64,000 nucleotides of DNA from a virus. Every line of letters begins with the position of its first letter. Within the stretch, counting starts at the first letter, position 1. The notes under the pieces were generated by a model. That model was not told where the DNA came from. It did not search any database and saw only the letters and a program-made list of their open reading frames with translations. The stretch covers positions 28,510 to 92,509 of the IMG/VR virus record IMGVR_UViG_3300013131_002268; one strand, 5' to 3'. A program made the position numbers and the translations under genes. Shown here one piece after another: positions 53,610 through 62,394 of the stretch.

Positions 53610-53613
53610 AATT

Positions 53614-54207
53614 ATGCAACAACCAGTAGACGTACCATTATCATTTCTTAAGAATCTTGAAAAGAGTAAAGCTGTTATGGCAATGGCTGAATCTGTTAAA
53701 AAAACAGCACCAAGTCAATCGACAACACAAGGTTTTGTTGACGAACAACCAACACAGTATCTTTCAGAACTTCCTGATGGAATGATGAATGAAGGTTACG
53801 GTATGACCAGTAAAAGTACTGAACCGAGACCAATCAGTAAAGATATGATTAATAATTCAAAGTTACCAGATAGTATTAAAAAAATAATGTCTGAAAATAT
53901 AATCGAACCAGCTGATATGTTTGTACCTAAGATTGATTATAATTTATCAAATGTTAGAAAAGACTTAATGGGTGGTGAAAAGGAAGTACCATACAACCAA
54001 CCTAGCAGTCTGAATGAACTTATGCAAAATAAAAAGAAACCAATAAGTCAACAACCAACGACATCTAATGTTAATGAAGATATGGTCAGGAATATTGTGA
54101 GAGACGAATTGGTCAGAATAATGAGCGAGTCCTATACTAATAAGATTAAGGAAGATACAATCAAGAAAACTATAATGACATTAAAAAAACAAGGTTTGTT
54201 AAAGTGA
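53614..54207 (+). CDS. Low-complexity 197-aa phage protein with a C-terminal helix
   Basis: The 197-aa protein is Ser/Thr/Gln/Pro-rich and looks unstructured (TAPSQSTTQGFVDEQPTQ; KKPISQQPTTSNVNED). The C-terminus, from about residue 155, is a conserved-looking amphipathic helix (DMVRNIVRDELVRIMSES; KIKEDTIKKTIMTLKKQG). A comparable terminal helix is seen in several small virion proteins of large phages. Last gene of the 51614 operon, followed by a terminator. Confidence 0.6.
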   Translation: MQQPVDVPLSFLKNLEKSKAVMAMAESVKKTAPSQSTTQGFVDEQPTQYLSELPDGMMNEGYGMTSKSTEPRPISKDMINNSKLPDSIKKIMSENIIEPADMFVPKIDYNLSNVRKDLMGGEKEVPYNQPSSLNELMQNKKKPISQQPTTSNVNEDMVRNIVRDELVRIMSESYTNKIKEDTIKKTIMTLKKQGLLK

Positions 54208-54248
54208 TTTCTTTCATCATTTAAATTGTGTTATATAATCAAACCTTT

Positions 54249-54276
54249 AAGCACCAGAAATGGTGCTTTTTTTTTT
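54249..54276 (+). terminator. Rho-independent terminator with GAAA loop
   Basis: AAGCACCA, loop GAAA, TGGTGCTT and a long T-run (54267-54276). It ends the 51614-54207 operon. A weaker promoter-like sequence follows for the glycosyltransferase gene: TTG at 54285, 20 nt, then TAATATTA at 54308-54315, with two mismatches to TAnnTTTG. Confidence 0.88.
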
Positions 54277-54334
54277 GCGCAATATTGACTTATTGTTTCA
54301 TTATGTCTAATATTAAAAAAACTAATTATATAAT

Positions 54335-55621
54335 ATGAAACAAGAGAAAATTAATGCCCCAGTAGGTCGTAAAATTAGAGTACTTGTAGTACCTAGTGAC
54401 CGCACTGGCGTTGGATATTATCGTTCAACCAAACCACATATGACCTTAGAAAAGAATTATCCAGATGAGTTTCATGTGGATATTGATTATGAACCAAAGT
54501 TAAACGATGAAGAATGGTTAAGCAAATATGATATCGTTCATTACCATAGAAATTTGGGTAGTTTTGAAACAATGCAATCCACGTTAGATAGGTTAGATAA
54601 ATTAGGTATTGTAAGTTTTATGGACATTGATGATTATTGGGCGCCTGGTAGTCATCACCCAGCACATATGATGATTAAACAAGCTGGACTGGATAAGAAA
54701 ATACCTAATAATATTAAATTGGCTAAGAATGTAATAACAACCACTGAAATTTTTGCCGATGACATATCAAAGATAAATAAGAACGTATATGTAATACCAA
54801 ATGCTGTTGACCCATCTGAAAAACAATTTAAAATAGATGTTAAAAAAAGTGATAGGATTAGAATCGCCTTTCTTGGTGGTAGCTCACATCTTGAGGATAT
54901 TAAACTTTTAAAAGGTCTTGTAACTAAACTAAAGGGTGATAAATTGATGGATAAAGTTCAATTTGTTCTTTGTGGTTACGACATTAGAGGTATGATTACA
55001 ACGATTGACCAAAAAACTGGTCAACAGACCCAAAGACCGATTAAACCACATGAAAGTGTCTGGTATGAATATGAAAAGATATTCACTGATGATTTTAAAA
55101 CAGTAAGTCCTGAATATAAAGCTTATCTGCATGAATTCACTAAAACAGAATACCCAGATGTTGATAATGAGCCTTATAGAAGGGTTTGGACAAAACCAAT
55201 CTCAACCTATGCCAGCAATTATAATATGTTTGATATTTCTTTGGCACCTTTGGTTACACACCAATTTAACAAGGTCAAATCACAATTAAAGGTAATTGAA
55301 GCTGGTTTCCATAAAAAAGCTTTGGTTGCTCAAGATTTTGGCCCATACACAATTGATTTGACATCAGCCAAAGATAAAGGTGGTGAATTCAATGAAACTG
55401 GTAATGCTTTATTGGTGGATAGTGCTAAGAATCACAAACAATGGTATCAACATCTTAAATATTTGATTACCAATCCAGATAAGATTGAAGTACTGGGTAA
55501 TAGATTATATGATACGGTCAAAGACACGTACAGTATTGACGCTGTTACAGCTAAGAGACGTGAGTTATATCTTAAAGTTTTGGCTGACAGTAAGAAGTTT
55601 GAAGAAGTAGAAGTTGTTTGA
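54335..55621 (+). CDS. Glycosyltransferase, GT-B fold (GT4-like)
   Basis: The 428-aa protein begins with RVLVVPSDRTGVGYYRSTKP, an N-terminal Rossmann-like opening with the Gly-rich acceptor loop. DIVHYHRNLG and VSFMDIDDYWAPGSHH follow. The second domain starts near NVYVIPNAVDP and IRIAFLGGSSHLEDI, then has SLAPLVTHQFNKVKSQLKVIEAG with the donor-binding Glu of GT4-like enzymes. It transfers a sugar from a nucleotide-sugar donor; the acceptor is unknown. It is first in the right-end glycan block and separated from it by the HD/dUTPase operon. Confidence 0.88.
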   Translation: MKQEKINAPVGRKIRVLVVPSDRTGVGYYRSTKPHMTLEKNYPDEFHVDIDYEPKLNDEEWLSKYDIVHYHRNLGSFETMQSTLDRLDKLGIVSFMDIDDYWAPGSHHPAHMMIKQAGLDKKIPNNIKLAKNVITTTEIFADDISKINKNVYVIPNAVDPSEKQFKIDVKKSDRIRIAFLGGSSHLEDIKLLKGLVTKLKGDKLMDKVQFVLCGYDIRGMITTIDQKTGQQTQRPIKPHESVWYEYEKIFTDDFKTVSPEYKAYLHEFTKTEYPDVDNEPYRRVWTKPISTYASNYNMFDISLAPLVTHQFNKVKSQLKVIEAGFHKKALVAQDFGPYTIDLTSAKDKGGEFNETGNALLVDSAKNHKQWYQHLKYLITNPDKIEVLGNRLYDTVKDTYSIDAVTAKRRELYLKVLADSKKFEEVEVV

Positions 55622-55648
55622 CTTTTGTCTTAAAATTTTGTAAGTTTG
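55618..55648 (+). promoter_or_regulatory. Bacteroidota-type promoter for the 55681 operon
   Basis: TTG (55618-55620), exactly 20 nt, TAAGTTTG (55641-55648), with about 32 nt to the ATG at 55681. Host RNA polymerase should transcribe the HD-like and dUTPase genes early. Confidence 0.7.
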
Positions 55649-55680
55649 CAAATATAACTAAAAAAATAAATTAAAGACAT

Positions 55681-56250
55681 ATGTTAACAACAGAAAAAGT
55701 AACTAAAAACGCTGGTAAGTATTTTAAGACCGCTGAGACCTATGGTTTTATGACAAATGAACTTATGGAGTTCTTGGGTGTGGATTTTGTTAAAGCGCCA
55801 GCTTCAGACCAAACCAGTAAATATAATGCCTTTGAGGGTGGTTTGATTGACCATTTGCTTAAAGTGGCAAAATACGCCATTACAATCAACGATTCGTTAC
55901 CTGAGAATATTCAAGTTAAAAAAGAATCATTGTTGAAAGTATGTTTACTACATCAAATCGGTAAAGCAAAACTTTATATTAATAACGATTCTCAATGGCA
56001 TAAAGATAACTTGGGTCAAATGTACAAGTTCAATGAAAATCTTGTCGCTATGAAGATAGGTGAACGTTCAATTTATTACGCTATGCAACATGGAGTTTCT
56101 TTCACAGAAACCGAGTACCAAGCTGTAATGAATTTTGATAAGGATTACACTGATAAACAAGCGATGTGGTTTGCTGAACCATTGTCAATCATTTTACGAG
56201 TGGCAAATGATTTGGCTATGCTTGAAGATAAAAACACAAAACAAAATTAA
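55681..56250 (+). CDS. HD-domain-like protein with an altered HD pair
   Basis: The 189-aa protein shows an HD-superfamily pattern: GGLIDHLLKVAKY with His58, then LLHQIGK with His91 followed by Gln92 where HD hydrolases have Asp, and a later His106. The fold resembles HD hydrolases acting on nucleotides or nucleic acids, but the missing Asp would remove a key metal ligand, so it may be inactive or use another residue. It sits directly before dUTPase, so a nucleotide-related role is possible (inference). Confidence 0.6.
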   Translation: MLTTEKVTKNAGKYFKTAETYGFMTNELMEFLGVDFVKAPASDQTSKYNAFEGGLIDHLLKVAKYAITINDSLPENIQVKKESLLKVCLLHQIGKAKLYINNDSQWHKDNLGQMYKFNENLVAMKIGERSIYYAMQHGVSFTETEYQAVMNFDKDYTDKQAMWFAEPLSIILRVANDLAMLEDKNTKQN

Positions 56251-56256
56251 AGTAAT

Positions 56257-56880
56257 ATGTTTAAAGAAATGGGTGAAGATTTGGATAAAAAAGTTGCTGA
56301 ATATAAACAGCAAATTGATGATTATAAGACCAAACTTAATTTTGATGAGTTAATTAAGAAATATGAGCAAGAACCATTTGATTTTGATAAATGGTTAAAG
56401 GATAAAGCTAAGTTATTCCCAACGCCAAAAACTAAAGTAAGATTAGTAAATAAGAGTACAAACCCAGACCCTGAATTTGCAACTGATGGTGCTTCTGGAT
56501 TTGATTTAAGAGCTGACTTACCACTTGACGAATCAATGACATTGGGTGTTGGTGAATATGCAATGGTACCAACAGGTTTATATTTTGAGATACCAGAAGG
56601 GTTTGAATTACAAGTTAGACCAAGAAGTGGTTTGGCGGCTAAACATGGTGTTACGGTATTAAATTCGCCAGGTACAGTGGACAGCGATTACCGTGGCGAG
56701 GTCAGAGTTATTTTAATTAATCATGGAACAAAACCATTCGTTATTGAAAATGGTGAGCGAATTGCTCAAGGTGTTATTGGTGGTGTAATGGGTAAAAAAA
56801 TGATAACATTTGAAAGTGTTAGTGAACTATCAGACACTGAACGTGGTTCTGGTGGGTTTGGTAGCACTGGTATTAAATAA
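56257..56880 (+). CDS. dut: dUTPase with an N-terminal helical extension
   Basis: The 207-aa protein has all five trimeric-dUTPase motifs in order: GASGFDLRA (1), PRSGLAAK (2), [11 protein letters not shown] (3), GERIAQGVI (4) and [10 protein letters not shown] (5). The catalytic Asp and Tyr are in motif 3. The first 60 or so residues ([20 protein letters not shown] onward) are an added charged helix not present in typical dUTPases of about 150 residues. It hydrolyses dUTP to dUMP, keeping uracil out of phage DNA and feeding dTMP synthesis. Confidence 0.94.
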   Translation: MFKEMGEDLDKKVAEYKQQIDDYKTKLNFDELIKKYEQEPFDFDKWLKDKAKLFPTPKTKVRLVNKSTNPDPEFATDGASGFDLRADLPLDESMTLGVGEYAMVPTGLYFEIPEGFELQVRPRSGLAAKHGVTVLNSPGTVDSDYRGEVRVILINHGTKPFVIENGERIAQGVIGGVMGKKMITFESVSELSDTERGSGGFGSTGIK

Positions 56881-56886
56881 TTAAAA

Positions 56887-57606
56887 ATGAAACAATATTT
56901 TATTAATCTATTAGATAGAATTTTAGACTTTTTTGGTTTACAGAGAAAACCAAAGATTGATTTATCACAAACTGGTTTTACTGAAACTTTTAAAGTTAAA
57001 GAACCTGAAAACGTTGAAAAAGCGGAAGATAAAGTTAATTATCATTACACTGCGGTTGACGCCTACAAACAACCATCAAAGGCGTGGAAAGAAAAATATG
57101 AATTTTTATTGAATTATAATGGTAATGATTCAAATTATGATAGATTATATGAAACCAAAAAATGGTCTAACACTACAACATCACCATTAATGGTTGATTT
57201 TAATAAGGTTGATGAACACAATTCAGATGAGACCAATGTTGACAAACCAACAATGAGAGAATTGCTTAATTCAGAAGGTTATGAGTCGCGAAAAGCTTTA
57301 AGACGGAATGATGATAATTGGTTAAATTCTAAAAGGTTTAGGGTATTAACATCTAAAGTAACTGGGTCGCACAAAAAATTCACAAAAAAAGAAGAAAAGA
57401 TTGAGGAGACGCCTGTAGATTTTTTAAGTGAAGAGGAACTAAAACAACATATGTCCGATAAGAACATGAGTGAGATGGGTGCGATGTTTGATTTAGATGA
57501 AAAAACTAAAGCTTCATATGGGTTACCAGATATTATTAGCGAAACTATGAAAAGGGAAATGCTTAAAGATTTGCCAGTAGAAGAACTACCAAAAAAAAGA
57601 CAGTAA
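56887..57606 (+). CDS. Charged phage protein of unknown function (239 aa)
   Basis: The 239-aa protein begins MKQYFINLLDRILDFFGLQRK (an amphipathic helix, possibly membrane-associating). The rest is highly charged and largely non-globular (KVKEPENVEKAEDKVNYHY; KKFTKKEEKIEETPVDFL), ending LPVEELPKKRQ. It follows dUTPase by 6 nt and overlaps the next small gene by one base (TAATG), so it is within the same operon. No family recognised. Confidence 0.6.
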   Translation: MKQYFINLLDRILDFFGLQRKPKIDLSQTGFTETFKVKEPENVEKAEDKVNYHYTAVDAYKQPSKAWKEKYEFLLNYNGNDSNYDRLYETKKWSNTTTSPLMVDFNKVDEHNSDETNVDKPTMRELLNSEGYESRKALRRNDDNWLNSKRFRVLTSKVTGSHKKFTKKEEKIEETPVDFLSEEELKQHMSDKNMSEMGAMFDLDEKTKASYGLPDIISETMKREMLKDLPVEELPKKRQ

Positions 57607-57764
57607 TGATTAATAAACCAAATGAAACATATTCTGATTTAGAACGTGAATATCTTTTAACTAAAAAAATTAATCTTGAAGAAATTGTTACATTAGTTAA
57701 GAAATACCCAAACGACCAAGATTTAGGTTATGAAATTAGAAAATTAGTTAATAATAAGAAATGA
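57606..57764 (+). CDS. Small 52-aa protein
   Basis: The frame ATG (57606) to TGA (57762-57764) encodes 52 residues, beginning MINKPNETYSDLEREYLLTK and ending LVNNKK. It shares the A of the previous TAA (TAATG) and its TGA overlaps the next start (ATGA), so the spacing strongly supports a translated gene. Charged, helical, no recognised motif. Confidence 0.6.
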   Translation: MINKPNETYSDLEREYLLTKKINLEEIVTLVKKYPNDQDLGYEIRKLVNNKK

Positions 57765-59419
57765 TTAGTATCGTATATTGTACAAGAGAACCGAACCCTA
57801 AACATTCTGAACATCTAATGAAGATGTTTGGTCATCCTAAAGTTGAGATTTTAGAGTATGTTAATAAAGGTGAAAGTTTAACCAAATTCTATCAAAAGGG
57901 ATTAGATGAATCGAAATACGATATTGTAGTATTTTTACATGACGATATATTAATTGAAACTAAGCAAGCGGCCAAAAAATTGGTTAAATTATATGACAGA
58001 AACCCTGAATATGGTATTTTAGGGGTTGCTGGCACTAAATATCTTTCCGATACTGGTAGGTGGTGGGAAGACCGTAGAAGTATGTATGGTAAAGTTTACC
58101 ACACACATGAAGATAAAAAATGGTTATCTTCTTATAGTGAAGATTTAGGTAATCGCATAGAAGATGTTGTCACGGTAGACGGTGTATTCTTTTCGGTACA
58201 TAAAAAACGAATAAAGAAAGGTTTTGACCAGACAGTTAATGGTTTTCACTTTTATGATATTGATTTTTGTTTTAGAAATTATTTGGAAGGTGTAAAAATC
58301 GGTGTTCATACAAACATATTGATAAATCATATGTCAATTGGACAAACGAATGATGAATGGGAAAATAATCGACAAATATTTGCTAAGAAATATCAAGATA
58401 ACTTACCAGTTAGAATAAAAAAGACGTTCAGTAATCATAATAAGATGAATGTTTTAATAAGTTGTCTTAGTTTCGCTAATTTAACTGGTTCAGAAATGTA
58501 TGTATATGAATTAGCTAAAGGTTTGGTCGAAAATAACTGCAATGTCACAATATGTTCCCAATTGGGTCAACCAATGGTTGATAAAGCAAAGAAATTGGGA
58601 ATTAAGTTATATAATCTATCTGAACCACCAGGTTATAAACTTGGTGACGGTGAATGGGGTGTTAATACACCACAAGGTTTAGTTAAGTCCGAAAAGGGTA
58701 AACTATATAAGGTGTCTGAGGTTAATTTTGATATAATGCACTTAAATCACAAACCAATAACCGAACATTTTTTAAGACTATACCCTGAAATTGAGGCAAT
58801 TTGTACTATACATTCCGAGGTTATAAATCTTGAAGAACCTGTAATAAGTGAAAAGATAAAAAAATACATCGCTATCAGGCCAGAAATCAAAGACTTCCTA
58901 ATAAATAGTTTTGGTATCAATGAATCAAAAATTGAGGTAATTTATAACCCAATAGATTCAAATAGGTTCAAACCAACTAACGGTCAAAAAAATTGGAAAA
59001 ATAAAAGAATATTATTTGTTGGTACAATAGACTATCTTAGAAAAAATACAATAATAGACTTGATTAAAACAACAGCCGAATCTAATGACGAACTTTGGTT
59101 AGTTGGAAAAGAAAATGATGTTAAAGTTTCGGATATATTTAATGAATATGGTGGTGATACATCACATGTAAAATATTTTGGCCCACAAAATAACGTTGAG
59201 AATTATATAAAACAATGTGATGAAACGGCTGGAATATTATTGGGTAGAACAACAATTGAAGGTTGGATGTGTGGTAAAAAAGGTTGGATTTATGATGTAG
59301 ATTCTTCGGGTAATATTTTAAGTAAAAATTTACATAATATACCAGAAGATATTGATAAGTTCAATAGTGATTGTGTTGCTAAAGAAATTAAACAACGATA
59401 TGAATTAATTCTATATTAA
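57761..59419 (+). CDS. Two-domain glycosyltransferase (GT2-like plus GT4-like)
   Basis: The 552-aa protein has a GT-A domain (about 1-215): ISIVYCTREPN, the metal-binding FLHDDILIE and a later FFSVHKKRIKKGFDQTV. A GT-B/GT4-like domain follows (about 225-552): MNVLISCLSFANLTGSEMYV, IEVIYNPIDSNRFKP, RILFVGTIDYLRKNT and an EGWMCG loop. Two glycosyltransfer activities in one chain could build a disaccharide step. It begins the main glycan operon, with an ATGA overlap to the 52-aa gene. Confidence 0.85.
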   Translation: MISIVYCTREPNPKHSEHLMKMFGHPKVEILEYVNKGESLTKFYQKGLDESKYDIVVFLHDDILIETKQAAKKLVKLYDRNPEYGILGVAGTKYLSDTGRWWEDRRSMYGKVYHTHEDKKWLSSYSEDLGNRIEDVVTVDGVFFSVHKKRIKKGFDQTVNGFHFYDIDFCFRNYLEGVKIGVHTNILINHMSIGQTNDEWENNRQIFAKKYQDNLPVRIKKTFSNHNKMNVLISCLSFANLTGSEMYVYELAKGLVENNCNVTICSQLGQPMVDKAKKLGIKLYNLSEPPGYKLGDGEWGVNTPQGLVKSEKGKLYKVSEVNFDIMHLNHKPITEHFLRLYPEIEAICTIHSEVINLEEPVISEKIKKYIAIRPEIKDFLINSFGINESKIEVIYNPIDSNRFKPTNGQKNWKNKRILFVGTIDYLRKNTIIDLIKTTAESNDELWLVGKENDVKVSDIFNEYGGDTSHVKYFGPQNNVENYIKQCDETAGILLGRTTIEGWMCGKKGWIYDVDSSGNILSKNLHNIPEDIDKFNSDCVAKEIKQRYELILY

Positions 59420-59440
59420 TACGAACAAAAACTTAAAAAA

Positions 59441-60064
59441 ATGGTTAATTTAAAAAAATATTTCGATGCGATTTATGTTATTAATTTAGATAGGCGACCA
59501 GATAGATATAAATCTTTTTTAAAAGAAATTGAAAAATTTAGTATTACTGAAGTGGAAAGATTTCCCGCTGTTGATGGCGCGACTATCATGTCCAACGATA
59601 TATCGTTATTAGCTGGTGAGTTAGGTGTTTTAGAATCACATTTATGTATAATACAAAAATGTAAAAAAAACGGTTTTAATAATGTTTTAATTTTAGAAGA
59701 TGATGTTTATTTTACCGAAGAGATATTAAAGTTAGATGACTATATGTCAATGGTACCATCTGATTGGGATTTTATTTATTTTGGTGGGAACCATGTTTAT
59801 GGTCAACCACCTAAATTAATAAATGATAAAATTATTAAACTAAACTTTACTGTTGCTTTACAATGTGTCGCAATTAATAGTAGTATGTTTGATATAATAG
59901 AAAGAGTTTTACCAAAAAGACAAAGGCAAGTTGATGCTTATTACGCTGAATTACATAACAGATTTAATGTTTATGGTTTTTACCCTAACATGGCTAAACA
60001 AACGGCTGGGTTTAGTGATATTCAGAATCGTAACGTAGATTATTCAAATTATTTTAGGGACTAA
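59441..60064 (+). CDS. Glycosyltransferase family 25-like protein
   Basis: The 207-aa protein has FDAIYVINLDRRPDRYKSF at the start, LGVLESHLCIIQKC, and the donor/metal motif NVLILEDDVYF near residue 80, all typical of GT25 (LPS galactosyltransferase-like). IYFGGNHVYGQPP follows near residue 105. It is followed by the next ORF with a TAATGG overlap. Likely adds a sugar to a glycan, but the acceptor is not evident. Confidence 0.85.
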   Translation: MVNLKKYFDAIYVINLDRRPDRYKSFLKEIEKFSITEVERFPAVDGATIMSNDISLLAGELGVLESHLCIIQKCKKNGFNNVLILEDDVYFTEEILKLDDYMSMVPSDWDFIYFGGNHVYGQPPKLINDKIIKLNFTVALQCVAINSSMFDIIERVLPKRQRQVDAYYAELHNRFNVYGFYPNMAKQTAGFSDIQNRNVDYSNYFRD

Positions 60065-60885
60065 TGGAAAAATACGAGAATCAATTAATTATATTTTCTA
60101 AAAACAGGGCTGCCCAATTAAATCTTTTATTAGATTCATTAAAAAAAAATGCACCGCTTTTGTTTGATAAAATTAGTGTTTTATATAAAACAGATAATGA
60201 TGAATACCTCCATGGCTACCAAAAAGTTTTTGATAAACACCTTAATGTTTATTTTAGTGATGAAAAAAACTTTAAAAATACCTTGTTTCAGCTTATTGAT
60301 GATAATATCGAAGCAACAACCTTTATGGTTGATGATGCCGTTGTTTATAATCAAATTTTATCTAGGAAAATAGATATTATTAAACCAGTTGTCGAAGATT
60401 ATGTAATATTTTCGTTACGGTTGGGTAAAAATTGTAATTACTCTCATCCAGCTAATTTACATTATGAATTGGGTGAACATGAAATTGATGGTGAATATAT
60501 GACGTTTGATTACACTAAACAACAGAATGGCGACTTTAGGTACCCCCTTTCAACAGACGGACATATATTTAATACAAAATTAATAAAAGATTTATTAACT
60601 GAGGTTAATTTCAGTAATCCAAATACTTTAGAAGCGTCTTTACAGAGATTTGTGGGTACTAATTCAATACCTAAAATGATGAAATCTTTTACTGAATCTA
60701 AATTAGTTAGTATACCAGCTAATCTAGTTAATGACAGTTTTAATAATAGACACGGTTTGGAATTTGGTATAAGTGAAAAAGAATTAAATGATAAATTTTT
60801 ATCTGGTAATGAAATTGATTTAATTTCTATGCAATTTTCAGATATAAATGGCCCACATAAAGAACTTAAATATGTCTTTAAATAA
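60064..60885 (+). CDS. Possible glycosyltransferase-like protein of the glycan block
   Basis: The 273-aa protein begins ENQLIIFSKNRAAQLNLLLDSL, an opening like that of GT-A glycosyltransferases (IIIFTKNRPxxLxxLLxSL). A TTFMVDDAVVYNQ stretch (about 86-98) has adjacent Asp residues in the DxD-like position. The rest is unfamiliar. Position between GT25-like and GT10-like genes with overlapping ends supports a glycan function, but the family is not certain. Confidence 0.6.
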   Translation: MEKYENQLIIFSKNRAAQLNLLLDSLKKNAPLLFDKISVLYKTDNDEYLHGYQKVFDKHLNVYFSDEKNFKNTLFQLIDDNIEATTFMVDDAVVYNQILSRKIDIIKPVVEDYVIFSLRLGKNCNYSHPANLHYELGEHEIDGEYMTFDYTKQQNGDFRYPLSTDGHIFNTKLIKDLLTEVNFSNPNTLEASLQRFVGTNSIPKMMKSFTESKLVSIPANLVNDSFNNRHGLEFGISEKELNDKFLSGNEIDLISMQFSDINGPHKELKYVFK

Positions 60886-61699
60886 CGTAAAAATAATAGA
60901 TAGAAATTTTGCACACGCAAAATACACAACCGATTATCAAATTTCTAAATTTATTAACTGGGATAGAAGTAAAGTGATAAATAATGATGAAATTTTATTT
61001 ATAACTGATAATTCGTTGATGAATAGTTTTAATATTGTGAACAATAATAAAATAGGTATGTTAATGGAACCTAGAGCGATAAACCCAGCAATTTATGAAT
61101 GGGTTAGTTCTAATCATGGTCAACTTAAAAATGTATTAACCTATGACAAAAACTTATTAGATAGTTGTTCAAATGCATTATTTTACCCACATTGTGGCTG
61201 CTGGGTAAAAGAAGAAGACCAAAATGTTTATGGAAAAACAAAATTATTATCCATCATTGCGTCAGATAAACGACAAACTGAAGGTCATAGATTAAGACAT
61301 GCATCAATAGATGTTTTAAGAGCAAATAATTTTGAATTAGATGTATATGGTAGAGGTTATAACCCTATTGATTATAAATTAGATTCACTAAAAGATTATG
61401 CGTTTTCTTTAATTATTGAAAATAGTCGTTCTGACTATTATTTCACTGAAAAATTAATTGATAGTTTTGTTACTGGTACCGTACCAATTTATTGGGGTTG
61501 TCCATCTATTGGTGATTTCTTTAATTTAGACGGTATGATAATTTTTAATGATGTTGAAGATTTACTTTCTAAATTAAAATTATTATCTTCAGAACAATAT
61601 AATAATATGATGCCAGCAATTAAAGAAAATTTTGAAAAATCAAAAGAGTTTTTAATTGCTGAAGATTGGATATATAAGAACACTAAATTTTTTAAATAA
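60872..61699 (+). CDS. GT10-like (alpha-1,3-fucosyltransferase type) glycosyltransferase
   Basis: I chose the ATG at 60872 (MSLNNVKIIDRNFAHAKY), which overlaps the end of the preceding gene by 14 nt. The frame is open to 60848. About 275 aa. The C-terminal half has YAFSLIIENSRSDYYFTEKL, then FVTGTVPIYWGCPSIGDFF, the family 10 donor-binding motif (ENS...DY-TEK...PIYWG). GDP-fucose-type donors are expected for this family, but the actual donor is not shown by sequence. Confidence 0.8.
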   Translation: MSLNNVKIIDRNFAHAKYTTDYQISKFINWDRSKVINNDEILFITDNSLMNSFNIVNNNKIGMLMEPRAINPAIYEWVSSNHGQLKNVLTYDKNLLDSCSNALFYPHCGCWVKEEDQNVYGKTKLLSIIASDKRQTEGHRLRHASIDVLRANNFELDVYGRGYNPIDYKLDSLKDYAFSLIIENSRSDYYFTEKLIDSFVTGTVPIYWGCPSIGDFFNLDGMIIFNDVEDLLSKLKLLSSEQYNNMMPAIKENFEKSKEFLIAEDWIYKNTKFFK

Positions 61700-62394
61700 T
61701 GGATTTTACTTTTGGGATAGTAACTGGTGGTGATAATGACGGAATGTTAAACACAATAATTGATTCAATTGAAAAAGAAAACATACCTAATTATGAAATT
61801 ATAATCATTGGTTATTCAACTATTAATATAAAAAACACTAGGATTGTAAATTTTAATGAAAATGTAAAACCAATGTGGATTACAGCTAAAAAGAATTTAA
61901 TTACACGTGAAGCTAAATATGAAAATGTTGTTTATTTTCACGATTACATTAAATTAAATGAAGGTTGGTATGAAGGACAATTAAAGTCTGGTAACGACTT
62001 TAAAATTAGAATGGATAAAATCATTAATCTAAATGGTGAACGTTTCAGAGATTGGTGTATTTGGCCGCATAATAACAATAAGATGGATAATTTTATTGGA
62101 CGAGAATGTTTAATACCATATGACGTAATACACTTATCTAAATATATGTATATTTCTGGTGCGTATTGGATTGCTAAAAAAGAAGTTATGTTGGAATACC
62201 CACTAAATGAAGATTTAATCTGGGGTCAAGGTGAAGATGTATTATGGTCTAAGCAAGTTAGATTAAAATATGATTTTAATATGAATCAAAACTCTAGTGT
62301 TAAAATAATCAAACCTAATAAAGATAAAGTTTTTATTGAGACTAGCAATGATAAAATAGAAATTTTAAATGACAAAACATTATGGTTAAATTAA
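61699..62394 (+). CDS. GT2-like glycosyltransferase
   Basis: The 231-aa protein starts DFTFGIVTGGDNDGMLNTII, then YEIIIIGYSTINIKNTRIVN and KNLITREAKYENVVYFHDY, where a single-Asp HDY replaces the usual DDD/DxD. GQGEDVLWSKQVR near residue 180 resembles the ED-type catalytic base motif of GT2 enzymes. It starts on the last base of the preceding stop (TAATGG). Acceptor unknown. Confidence 0.7.
   Translation: MDFTFGIVTGGDNDGMLNTIIDSIEKENIPNYEIIIIGYSTINIKNTRIVNFNENVKPMWITAKKNLITREAKYENVVYFHDYIKLNEGWYEGQLKSGNDFKIRMDKIINLNGERFRDWCIWPHNNNKMDNFIGRECLIPYDVIHLSKYMYISGAYWIAKKEVMLEYPLNEDLIWGQGEDVLWSKQVRLKYDFNMNQNSSVKIIKPNKDKVFIETSNDKIEILNDKTLWLN

Noticed and set aside
60848-60871. Longer start for the GT10-like gene
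   Set aside because: It overlaps the upstream gene further without gain; the ATG at 60872 has a typical A-rich context and fits the family start.
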